Below are positions 33,533 to 41,091 of a DNA stretch of 64,000 nucleotides, piece after piece. Under the pieces are notes generated by a model. It worked only from the letters and a program-made list of their open reading frames with translations, was not told the DNA's origin and searched no databases. Origin of the DNA: Taklimakanibacter albus. GTDB taxonomy: Bacteria; Pseudomonadota; Alphaproteobacteria; Rhizobiales; Aestuariivirgaceae. Where the stretch lies: positions 186,001-250,000 of the forward strand of contig NZ_JAENHL010000003.1 in assembly GCF_016595235.1 (NCBI RefSeq), given 5' to 3'. Made by a program: the position numbers and the translations under genes. Numbering within the stretch: the stretch's first letter is position 1; each line of letters begins with the position of its first letter.

Positions 33533-34320
33533 ACAGCGTCGCCCAGCTCAAGCTGAAGCGGCTCGAGCCTCCTGACGAAGAAGAGTTCGCCACCCCGGTC
33601 GCAGAGCGGGAGTCGGCCCTCGGTCTTCCCGTCACGCTCAATAAGATCTCGAAGCGCTTCGGCGGGCGCAGCGTCCTCAACACGCTTTCGCTGTCGATCG
33701 AGGCTTCCGAATTCGTCGCCGTCGTCGGGCGCTCCGGCTGCGGCAAGACGACCTTGCTCCGGCTGATCACCGGCCTCGATCCGGTCTCGGACGGGCATCT
33801 CGCCATTGCCGGCGACGAGGTGCGTGGTCTCCAGGGACGCGTTCGCCTCCTCTTCCAGGATGCCCGGCTTCTGATGTGGCAGCGGGTGTTGAACAATGTC
33901 GGCATTTCCCGCGACACCGGGTGGCGCGAGACGGCCAAACAGGCCTTGCAGGATGTTGGTCTCGCGGATCGCGCCCAGGACTGGCCGGCGGTGCTGTCGG
34001 GCGGGCAGAAGCAGCGCGTGGCGCTGGCGCGGGCACTGGTCAGCCGGCCGGGTGTACTGCTCCTCGATGAACCTTTCGGCGCGCTCGATGCGCTGACGCG
34101 TGCCGAAATGCATGAGCTCCTCATCCGTATCTGGAGCGCGCATCGCTTCACCACGATCCTCATCACCCATGATGTCGCCGAAGCCGTTACCTTGGCGGAC
34201 CGCATCATCGTGCTGCGTGACGGCAATGTCGCGCTCGATCAGAAGGTCGACCTGCCGCGTCATCGGCGCTCCGGCGCCGAGGCGGCGCGGTTGCAGAACA
34301 TCGTGCTCGGTCACGTCTGA
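33529..34320 (+). CDS. Aliphatic sulfonate-type ABC ATPase (SsuB-like)
   Basis: 263 residues: about 35 residues of extra N terminus, then Walker A GRSGCGKTT, LLFQDARLLMWQRVLNNV (Q-loop region), signature LSGGQKQR, Walker B GVLLLDEPFGALDALTR and THDVAEA. LFQDARLLPW-like sequence is typical of SsuB/TauB. The same frame is open far upstream over ssuC, but the ATG overlapping the ssuC stop is the start. Final gene of the operon. Confidence 0.92.
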   Translation: MNSVAQLKLKRLEPPDEEEFATPVAERESALGLPVTLNKISKRFGGRSVLNTLSLSIEASEFVAVVGRSGCGKTTLLRLITGLDPVSDGHLAIAGDEVRGLQGRVRLLFQDARLLMWQRVLNNVGISRDTGWRETAKQALQDVGLADRAQDWPAVLSGGQKQRVALARALVSRPGVLLLDEPFGALDALTRAEMHELLIRIWSAHRFTTILITHDVAEAVTLADRIIVLRDGNVALDQKVDLPRHRRSGAEAARLQNIVLGHV

Positions 34321-34414
34321 CAGTTCTCTTGCCGGCCGGGTCAAATAAAACTCAATTGTCGTCAGCGCCGCTCTTTGCATGAATGTTTCACCCTTTCAAC
34401 AATGAGGACGTGCG

Positions 34415-35578
34415 ATGACCAAAGACAATGAGACGCTTCTCACCCTTGCGGCCGCCCGCAAATTCAACCGGCGGAGCTTCACCAAAGCGGCACTCGCCGC
34501 CAGCGCCCTGATCGCTACAGGACCGGCCTATGTCCGGTCGGCGCTTTCCTCCTCGGGCGAGCTCAATCTTCTCAACTGGTCGGATGAATTTCCCGATCCG
34601 GTAATCCCGGAATTCGAGAAGGCGACTGGCATCAAGGTGAATTCGACGCCCTTTTCGCAGAATGAAGAGCAGATCAACAAATTGCAGGCGACTCAGGGCG
34701 AAGGCTTCGACCTGGTCCAGCCGACGCGCGACCGCGCACCGCAATTCAAGGATCTCGACGTGCTGGCGCCGCTCGACACCAAGAAGCTCAAGAATGTCGG
34801 CAATGTGCTGGGCTCCTTCATCGAAAGCTCGTCCAGCATCTGGACCTGGGATGGCGGTCTCTATCATCTGCCGCATCTGTGGGGCACGGAAGCGATCTCC
34901 TGGCGCACCGACCAGTGGAAGGGCGATCCGACGGCGCTGAGTTATGGCGATCTGTGGGGCGAGGCGGTCAAAGGCCATGTCCAGGGCCGTCCGCATTCGC
35001 TCCTCGCCGGCGTCGGCCTCTGGCTCGACGGCAATGGCAAACTGCCGAGCAACCGGCTGCTCGACGCCTATAAGGACCCGGATGCCTTCAAGAAGATCTA
35101 TGACGAGATCCTCAAAGTGGCGATCGAGCACAAGCCGTGGATCAAGCAGTTCTGGGATTCGGCCGACAACACCAAATCGGGCCTGCTCGAAAACGACGTG
35201 TGGATCGGGCTCACCTGGGACGGGCCGGCGCTCAGCCTGAAGAAGGACGGCAAGCCGGTGAACTACCAGGCGCCGAAAGAAGGCGCCATCACCTGGCTCG
35301 ACGGCCTGTCGATCACCAAGGCGGCAAAAAACGCGGAGCAGGCCTATGCCTTCATCGACTTCCTGTACACGCCCGAAATCTCGGCCAAGCTGGCGGAAGG
35401 CTCCGGCTACAATCCAGTGGTCACCGGCGCCGATGCGCTGCTCTCCGATGTCGCCAAGCGCAACTTCCAGGAAGCTTTCCCGGGCGACGCCCTGAAGAAG
35501 CTCTGGCATCGCCCGCCCGAGCCGTCCTGGTTTGCCGAGCTTCGCACGCAATATGCCGGCAAGTTCCAGGCGGCCTGA
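34415..35578 (+). CDS. Orphan PotD-like ABC substrate-binding protein
   Basis: 387 residues with a twin-arginine-like leader (FNRRSFTKAALAASALIA) and a PotD-like fold: LNLLNWSDEFPDPVIPEFEKATGIKV, LPHLWGTEAISWRTDQW and LYTPEISAKLAEGSGYNPV. It probably binds a polyamine or related ligand after Tat or Sec export. There is no permease or ATPase gene with it; instead a short leader-like sequence and a strong terminator follow. It may serve the importer encoded 4 kb upstream or another elsewhere. GAGGACG precedes the ATG. Confidence 0.85.
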   Translation: MTKDNETLLTLAAARKFNRRSFTKAALAASALIATGPAYVRSALSSSGELNLLNWSDEFPDPVIPEFEKATGIKVNSTPFSQNEEQINKLQATQGEGFDLVQPTRDRAPQFKDLDVLAPLDTKKLKNVGNVLGSFIESSSSIWTWDGGLYHLPHLWGTEAISWRTDQWKGDPTALSYGDLWGEAVKGHVQGRPHSLLAGVGLWLDGNGKLPSNRLLDAYKDPDAFKKIYDEILKVAIEHKPWIKQFWDSADNTKSGLLENDVWIGLTWDGPALSLKKDGKPVNYQAPKEGAITWLDGLSITKAAKNAEQAYAFIDFLYTPEISAKLAEGSGYNPVVTGADALLSDVAKRNFQEAFPGDALKKLWHRPPEPSWFAELRTQYAGKFQAA

Positions 35579-35594
35579 CGGCGCTTCGATAGAC

Positions 35595-35691
35595 AAGGAA
35601 AACTCAAGATGGACGCATAGATTCCTCACTCCCCGCGCGGTGGTGAGTGCGTTATGTCGAATACCGTCTTGTGTAATCCTCTGACGACTTG
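35595..35691 (+). other. Structured untranslated segment with three-codon ORF
   Basis: After the orphan binding-protein gene there is a good ribosome site AAGGA (35595-35599), then ATG GAC GCA TAG (35609-35620), an open frame of only three codons. Next comes a small hairpin CACTC (35627-35631) / GAGTG (35645-35649). This may be the remnant of a deleted downstream operon gene or the body of a small 3'-UTR-derived RNA ending at the terminator beyond. No RNA family is recognised. Confidence 0.3.
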
Positions 35692-35721
35692 CGCCCGGTG
35701 AAAACCGGGCGTTTCTTTTTT
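35692..35721 (+). terminator. Intrinsic terminator with GAAA tetraloop
   Basis: A perfect eight-base stem CGCCCGGT (35692-35699) / ACCGGGCG (35704-35711) closed by a GAAA tetraloop and followed by TTTCTTTTTT (35712-35721). It ends the orphan binding-protein transcript or a small RNA derived from its 3' region. Confidence 0.9.
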
Positions 35722-35792
35722 GTCGATTTGACCGGCGCTCCGGTGCGGTGCAGACTCGGGGTGAGGGGCAAGTCTTAGGCTAAAGAGGAACG

Positions 35793-36488
35793 ATGCGGCC
35801 GCATCCCTGCGTTGTCGTCGGGCTCAGCGTCGACACTATCTCGCGCGTGCGAGAGGGTGACCGGCTGACTCTCGCCCCGGGGCCGCAGGCTCCGGGCGCT
35901 GTCGCGTGTTTTCATGGCGAGACCTGTATCGGTCATATACCGGCAAGCCGCGGCTGGGTTGCAAGCTCGCTTGCCGAGGGCGACAGCCATCAGGTCACGG
36001 TCACCGGCTTCGACACCGATGCCGAGGGGAAGCTGGCCCAGGTCGAAATCGCGGTCGCCATTTTGGGTGGCGATCGGCCGGAACGACCGCCGATCCGCTC
36101 GGTCATTTCCGAGATCGGTGATGAATTGCGCATCCTCGCCGTGGTCGGGGCGGCCGATGGCCGGCTCGCCCCTGCCGAGCGTGGCGTGATCGAGGAATTT
36201 GCCGCAGCGCGCGCGGCTGAGCTTCGTCTCGTGCCGGATGAGGGAGAGATCGCCCACGCGGTGCGCTGGGCGCGCCGGCATGTCCCCGACACGCTCGATG
36301 TCGCGGGGATCGTGCGCCGCCTGACGAAGGAACGCCCGGAAGCCCTGCCGCTCATCGAGGAGGCTTGCGCCGTCGTCGCCGAGGTCGATGGCCGCATCGC
36401 GCCCGAGGAGCGGCAATCGATGATCACGCTCCAGGCGCTGCTCGAGCAGGGCATGGCGGCGGCCAAAAAAGGCGGCGCCGGTGCCTAG
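35793..36488 (+). CDS. HIRAN-like plus TerB-like two-domain protein
   Basis: 231 residues. The N-terminal 85 or so residues (EGDRLTLAPGPQAPGAVACFHGETCIGHIPASRGWVA) resemble a HIRAN or similar small beta domain in which a substrate-value segment is followed by IGHIP. The C-terminal part is an all-helical TerB-like domain with two acidic repeats, VVGAADGRLAPAERGVIEEF and VVAEVDGRIAPEERQSMITL, whose D-G-R-x-x-x-x-E spacing suggests metal binding. GAGGAA precedes the ATG. The downstream PhoD-family gene overlaps its end, so the two are coupled. Domain assignment of the N terminus is tentative; function unknown. Confidence 0.65.
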   Translation: MRPHPCVVVGLSVDTISRVREGDRLTLAPGPQAPGAVACFHGETCIGHIPASRGWVASSLAEGDSHQVTVTGFDTDAEGKLAQVEIAVAILGGDRPERPPIRSVISEIGDELRILAVVGAADGRLAPAERGVIEEFAAARAAELRLVPDEGEIAHAVRWARRHVPDTLDVAGIVRRLTKERPEALPLIEEACAVVAEVDGRIAPEERQSMITLQALLEQGMAAAKKGGAGA

Positions 36489-38040
36489 ATTGAACCGCCG
36501 CAAGTTCCTCCTGTCATCAGCTTCCGGATCACTGGCCTTCGCCATGCCGGCCATCAGCCATGCGGCCTCGCGCCCCGAGCTCAGTCATGGCATGCAAGCG
36601 GGCGATGTCGATGCCACATCGGGCATGATCTGGGCGCGCAGCGACCGGCCGGCAAGGCTTCATGTCCAGGTCGCCACCACCGAGAGCTTCAAGGATGCGG
36701 TCAGGGTGGCGAGCCTCGATGCGCGGCCGGCGCGCGATCTCACCGTGAAGCATCTGCTCGTCGACCTGCCGCCCGATCAGACCATCTTCTATCGCCTGCG
36801 CTTCGCCAATCTCTCCTATACCGGCACCAAGAGCCAGGCGCTCATCGGCCGCTTCCGCACCGCGCCGGTGAGCCGCCGCAATGTGCGCTTCGTCTGGTCG
36901 GGCGATACGGCCGGGCAAGGTTGGGGCATCAATACCGACGATGGCGGCATGAAAACCTATGCCACCATGGCGCGGCATGATCCGGATTTCTTCATCCATT
37001 CCGGCGACACGATCTATGCCGACGGGCCGATCAAGCCGGAAGTGCAGCTCCCGGGCGGCGGCGTGTGGAAGAACATCGTCCAGGATGGGGTGGGCAAGGT
37101 CGCCGAAACGATCGAGGAGTTTCGCGGCCGCTTCAAATACAATCTGCTCGACGAAAATCTGCGCGCCTTTAATGCGCAGGTGCCGACCTATTTTCAATGG
37201 GACGATCACGACGTCATCGACAACTGGTCGCCGGGCAAGGATCTCAAGGCGGACGACCGCTACAAGGAGAAGTCGATCGCCAAGCTGGCCGAGCGGGCGG
37301 CGCGCGCTTTTCATGAGATGACGCCGATCTGCTATTTTCCAGAAGAGCCGGGACGCATCTATCGCCGCATTTCCTATGGACCGCTGCTCGACATTTTCTT
37401 TGTCGATCTCAGGAGCTATCGCGGCCCGAATGGCGCCTCGCTCGAAACCGAGCTGACACCGGAAGCGCGCATCATCGGCGAGACCCAGATGATGTGGCTC
37501 AAGCGCGAGCTTGCCTCGTCGAAGGCGACGTGGAAAGTGATCGCCTGCGATATGCCGATCGGCCTCATCATCTGGGACGACTGGAAGGAAAGAAAAGGCA
37601 TCGAGGCTGTCGCCAATGGCGATCACGGCAAACCCTTGGGCCGCGAGCTCGAATTCGCCGAGTTGCTGAGATTCATCAAGGGGTCGGCAATCCACAATGT
37701 CGTCTGGCTGACGGCGGATGTGCATTATACCGCCGCCCACTACTACAATCCCGACAAGGCGCAGTTCCAGGATTTCGCGCCCTTCTGGGAATTCGTCTCC
37801 GGCCCCCTGCATGCCGGTACATTCGGGCCCAATGAGCTCGACAAGACCTTCGGGCCGGAAGTCAAATTCATGAAGGCGCCGACTAAGGAACAGGGCGTCA
37901 ACCTGCCGCCCTCAGCCGGCCTGCAGTTTTTCGGCCTCGTCGATATCGACGGCAAGACGGAGCAGTTGACGGTCCGTCTCATGGATCGCGACGACAAGGA
38001 ACTCTACAAGGTCACGCTCGATCCGGAGCGGAAGGAATAG
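36481..38040 (+). CDS. PhoD-like alkaline phosphatase/phosphodiesterase, copy 1
   Basis: 519 residues. A Tat leader with NRRKFLLSSASGSLAFAMPAISHAA directs folded export. The PhoD domain (PF09423) has the N-terminal Fn3-like part (GDVDATSGMIWARSDRP), then WSGDTAGQGWG, FIHSGDTIYADGPI, WDDHDVIDNWSPG and LTADVHYTAAHYYNPDKAQFQDFAPFWEFVSGPL, carrying the Asp/His metal ligands. PhoD enzymes hydrolyse phosphodiesters and monoesters with Ca and Fe. GTG start overlapping the TerB-like gene. A very similar second copy lies across the lon-hsp20 operon. Ends abutting the convergent lon stop. Confidence 0.9.
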   Translation: MPRLNRRKFLLSSASGSLAFAMPAISHAASRPELSHGMQAGDVDATSGMIWARSDRPARLHVQVATTESFKDAVRVASLDARPARDLTVKHLLVDLPPDQTIFYRLRFANLSYTGTKSQALIGRFRTAPVSRRNVRFVWSGDTAGQGWGINTDDGGMKTYATMARHDPDFFIHSGDTIYADGPIKPEVQLPGGGVWKNIVQDGVGKVAETIEEFRGRFKYNLLDENLRAFNAQVPTYFQWDDHDVIDNWSPGKDLKADDRYKEKSIAKLAERAARAFHEMTPICYFPEEPGRIYRRISYGPLLDIFFVDLRSYRGPNGASLETELTPEARIIGETQMMWLKRELASSKATWKVIACDMPIGLIIWDDWKERKGIEAVANGDHGKPLGRELEFAELLRFIKGSAIHNVVWLTADVHYTAAHYYNPDKAQFQDFAPFWEFVSGPLHAGTFGPNELDKTFGPEVKFMKAPTKEQGVNLPPSAGLQFFGLVDIDGKTEQLTVRLMDRDDKELYKVTLDPERKE

Positions 38041-40485
38041 TCAGGGTAAATCATTCGGCCGCGCGGCGCGCCTCTGACTATCGGAGTCCGGCGTGGCGTC
38101 ACTTGCCAGCGATGCTGCGCCCGGCGCCTCCAAGGCGGCGGCGACGGCATCCTCTACCGTGTCGAGCCAGACGATGCGGACATGCTGGCGGGCGCTTTCC
38201 GGAACGTCTTCCAGATCCTTGCGGTTGCGTGCCGGCAAGAGGACCGTGGTGATGCCGGCGCGGATTGCCGCCAGCACTTTCTCCTTCACGCCGCCGATCG
38301 GCAGCACCAGACCACGCAATGAGATCTCACCGGTCATGGCCGTGTCGCTGCGCACGGTGCGGCCGGTGAGAAGCGAAGCCAGGGCCGTGAACATGGCGAC
38401 GCCGGCGCTTGGTCCGTCTTTGGGAATGGCGCCTGCCGGCACATGGATGTGGATGTCCGATTTCTCGAAGCTGTCGCTGGCGACGCCGAGTTCGGCGGTG
38501 CGTCCCTTGGCGAGCGTCAAGGCGGCCTGGGCGCTCTCCTTCATGACATCGCCGAGCTGGCCGGTGAGGACGAGCCTGCCATTGCCTGGCGTGCGCGTCG
38601 CCTCGATGAACAGGATGTCGCCGCCGACCGGCGTCCAGGCGAGGCCGGTGGCGACGCCTGGCACGCTGGTGCGCATCGCGCTCTCGCGCTCGAAGCGCGG
38701 CGGTCCGAGTATGCTGGTGAGATTATCCTCGGTGACGCGGAGCTTTTCGTCCTGTTTCTCGGCTATTCGCATGGCGGCGTGCCGGCACACCGCGCCGATC
38801 TCGCGTTCGAGATTGCGGACGCCGGCCTCGCGCGTGTAGTCGCGGATGATGCGGCTGAGCGCCGCGTCGGTGATCTCGCATTGCAAAGCGTCGAGGCCCG
38901 CCGCCGCGAGCTGGCGCTTCACCAGATAACGCTTGGCGATCTCGAGCTTCTCCTCGTCGATATAGCTCGGGATCTCGATGATCTCCATGCGGTCGCGGAC
39001 CGGTCCCGGAATGGTGTCGGCCATGTTGGCGGTGCCTATGAACATGACTTTTGAGAGGTCGAAAGGCACCGCCAGATAATTGTCGCGGAAGGTCGAGTTC
39101 TGCTCGGGGTCAAGGACTTCGAGCAAAGCGGAGGACGGATCGCCTTGGAAACCGGAGCCCAGCTTGTCCATCTCGTCCAGCATCAGAACGGGATTGCGGA
39201 TCTCGGCCCGGCGCATGGCCTGGATGATGTTGCCGGGCAGGGCGCCGATATAGGTGCGGCGGTGGCCGCGGATCTCAGCCTCGTCATGCACGCCACCCAA
39301 ACTGATGCGCGCGAATTTGCGCCCCGTCGCATGGGCGATGCTCTGGCCCAGCGAGGTCTTGCCGACGCCCGGCGGTCCGATGAAGCACAGGATGGGGCTC
39401 TTACCGTCCGGATTGAGCTTGCGCACGGCGAGAAATTCCAGGATGCGCCGCTTGACCTTCTCTAGTCCGAAATGCTCCTCGTCAAGGATGCGCCGCGCCT
39501 CGGCGATGTCGATGCGTTCCGGCGCGAGCTTCGACCAGGGCAGGTCGATGAGCCAGTCGAGATAGGTGCGGATCATGGCATATTCGCCCGCCGCCTCCGG
39601 CATCCGTTCCAGCCGTTTCAGCTCCTTGTCTGCCTGCTCTTTTGCCTCCTTGGGCATCTCCGCCTTGGCGATCCGCTCGCCGAGCTCGGCTATCTCGGCC
39701 GATTTCTCGTCGCCTTCGCCGAGCTCCTTCTGAATCTGGCGCAGCTGCTCGCGCAATATGTGCTGGCGCTGCTGGGAGGAGAGCGAGCTCTGAGTCTGAT
39801 CGCCGATCTCCTTGGTCAGGCGCAGTACCTTGAGGCGCTCGCCGATCATCGCCAGCACCTTGTCGAGCCGTTCCGTGACATCGACCGCTTCGAGGATCTC
39901 CTGCTTCTCGGCGGGCTTCGCGTCACTGACGCCGGCGACGAAATCGGCCAGCGCCGAGGGCGAATCGAGCCCTTCGATCGCAGCACCCATTTCGGCCGGG
40001 AAATTCGGCAGCAATTGCAGAGCTTCCTGGGCGCGTTGCTTCAGGAGCGTAACGCGCGCCTCGATCGCGGGCGTGAAGACCTCGGACGTTCCGATCTGCT
40101 CGACCCGCGCCGCCAAAAAGGGATAGCCCGACAGATAATCCATGATACGGATGCGGCGGACGCCCCGGCAGATCAGATGATGCGTCCCGTCCGGCGCGGT
40201 CACATAGCGCAGGATCTCCGCTGCGGTTCCGACGCGATAGAGCTGCTCTTCCATCGGTTCGTCGACGGAAGGGTCGCGCTGCAACAGGACGGCGATGTTC
40301 CTCTCGTGCCGGACGGCCTCCTGGGCGGCGGCGATCGAAGCCGGCCGGTTGAGCGTCAGCGGCAGTACGATGCCGGGAAACAGCACGGCCTGCCGGGCCG
40401 GGAGGATGGCCAACGCATCGTCAGGAAGCGGCGGAAAGGCTTCGGGTTTGCGTGCCTGATTCGGTTGGGAAACTGTGTCGGGCAT
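38041..40485 (-). CDS. lon: ATP-dependent Lon protease
   Basis: 814 residues: N-terminal substrate domain (LPDDALAILPARQAVLFPGIVLPL onward), coiled-coil middle, AAA+ module with Walker A GPPGVGKTSLG near residue 368 and Walker B VLMLDEMDKLG, and C-terminal protease domain with the catalytic Ser in PKDGPSAGVAMFTAL (near residue 692) and Lys in GGVKEKVLAAIRAG. The degrader of misfolded and regulatory proteins. It differs from the housekeeping Lon neighbourhood (clpX-lon-hupB), which is absent here: it follows an Hsp20 gene with a 14-base gap, so it may be a second, stress-linked Lon. Confidence 0.95.
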   Translation of the reverse strand: MPDTVSQPNQARKPEAFPPLPDDALAILPARQAVLFPGIVLPLTLNRPASIAAAQEAVRHERNIAVLLQRDPSVDEPMEEQLYRVGTAAEILRYVTAPDGTHHLICRGVRRIRIMDYLSGYPFLAARVEQIGTSEVFTPAIEARVTLLKQRAQEALQLLPNFPAEMGAAIEGLDSPSALADFVAGVSDAKPAEKQEILEAVDVTERLDKVLAMIGERLKVLRLTKEIGDQTQSSLSSQQRQHILREQLRQIQKELGEGDEKSAEIAELGERIAKAEMPKEAKEQADKELKRLERMPEAAGEYAMIRTYLDWLIDLPWSKLAPERIDIAEARRILDEEHFGLEKVKRRILEFLAVRKLNPDGKSPILCFIGPPGVGKTSLGQSIAHATGRKFARISLGGVHDEAEIRGHRRTYIGALPGNIIQAMRRAEIRNPVLMLDEMDKLGSGFQGDPSSALLEVLDPEQNSTFRDNYLAVPFDLSKVMFIGTANMADTIPGPVRDRMEIIEIPSYIDEEKLEIAKRYLVKRQLAAAGLDALQCEITDAALSRIIRDYTREAGVRNLEREIGAVCRHAAMRIAEKQDEKLRVTEDNLTSILGPPRFERESAMRTSVPGVATGLAWTPVGGDILFIEATRTPGNGRLVLTGQLGDVMKESAQAALTLAKGRTAELGVASDSFEKSDIHIHVPAGAIPKDGPSAGVAMFTALASLLTGRTVRSDTAMTGEISLRGLVLPIGGVKEKVLAAIRAGITTVLLPARNRKDLEDVPESARQHVRIVWLDTVEDAVAAALEAPGAASLASDATPDSDSQRRAARPNDLP

Positions 40486-40499
40486 GATCCACCTGTCGG

Positions 40500-40907
40500 T
40501 CAGATGTCTTCGCGGCCGAAGACCAGGGTCAGCAGGCCGTCCTTGAATTCGGATCTGCTGGTGGGACCCCAGCCGGCCGGCAGATGGACCCGCCGTTCAA
40601 ATCCGCCATGGGGAATTTCGAGACGATGGATGAGGGCGTTACGCGCGAGCCGCGGCAGATGCTGCCGGCCACGAATGACGACGGTGGAGCCGTCCATGCG
40701 GATGTCGAGATCGTCGGGGGCGACGCCTGGCAAGGCCACGACCAGGATCACGTTGTCATCATCCTCGAATATGTCGATGGGCGGCACCCAGCTCGCCGCC
40801 GGCGCGTCGGTGAGCTGGGGCTGGAAGAAGTGGCGGTGCAGATTCTCGGCGCGCTCGATGAAAGCGCAGGCTTCGTTCCACATCCAATTGCGGGGATCAA
40901 TCGACAT
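40500..40907 (-). CDS. Small heat shock protein, Hsp20/alpha-crystallin family
   Basis: 135 residues. The alpha-crystallin domain is intact: PPIDIFEDDDNVILVVALPGVAPDDLDIRMDGSTVVIRGRQ, then GGFERRVHLPAG and the terminal strand FKDGLLTLVF. The N-terminal arm is short and aromatic-rich (WMWNEACAF), the C-terminal extension almost absent. It holds unfolded proteins against aggregation. First gene of the hsp20-lon operon; AAGGAGG is a perfect ribosome-binding site and a hairpin just upstream of it might modulate translation. Confidence 0.92.
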   Translation of the reverse strand: MSIDPRNWMWNEACAFIERAENLHRHFFQPQLTDAPAASWVPPIDIFEDDDNVILVVALPGVAPDDLDIRMDGSTVVIRGRQHLPRLARNALIHRLEIPHGGFERRVHLPAGWGPTSRSEFKDGLLTLVFGREDI

Positions 40908-40952
40908 CGCTGAACCTCCTTGGCCTTGGAACCATAGGCCTCAAGATAGCTC

Positions 40953-40983
40953 TATAAGAGACCCGCGCTCCGATGCCTGTCAA
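40953..40983 (-). promoter_or_regulatory. Candidate promoter of hsp20-lon
   Basis: On the minus strand TTGACA (plus 40978-40983) is followed after 19 bases by CTTATA (plus 40953-40958), about 45 bases before the hsp20 start. The -35 is perfect and the spacing is one or two bases long. Between it and the AAGGAGG lies an imperfect hairpin GGCCTATGG / CCAAGGCC. Recognition by a heat-shock sigma factor is possible but the -10 does not fit the RpoH consensus well. Confidence 0.35.
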
Positions 40984-41091
40984 TTGTCCGTCGCGGCATG
41001 CGCCCACAGCTGCCGCTCATTGTGTCGTCATCGCTTTGTGACACGAGTCGGAGAATGTCGGCCTCCCCATCCGAAAGACAGGAGGCTCGCC

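Noticed and set aside
39472-41091. A 1064-codon plus-strand open frame running antisense over lon and hsp20 into phoD copy 2
   Set aside because: Only the part from 41092 matches PhoD and has a ribosome site. The upstream part is a GC-rich antisense shadow of lon and hsp20 with low-complexity composition.
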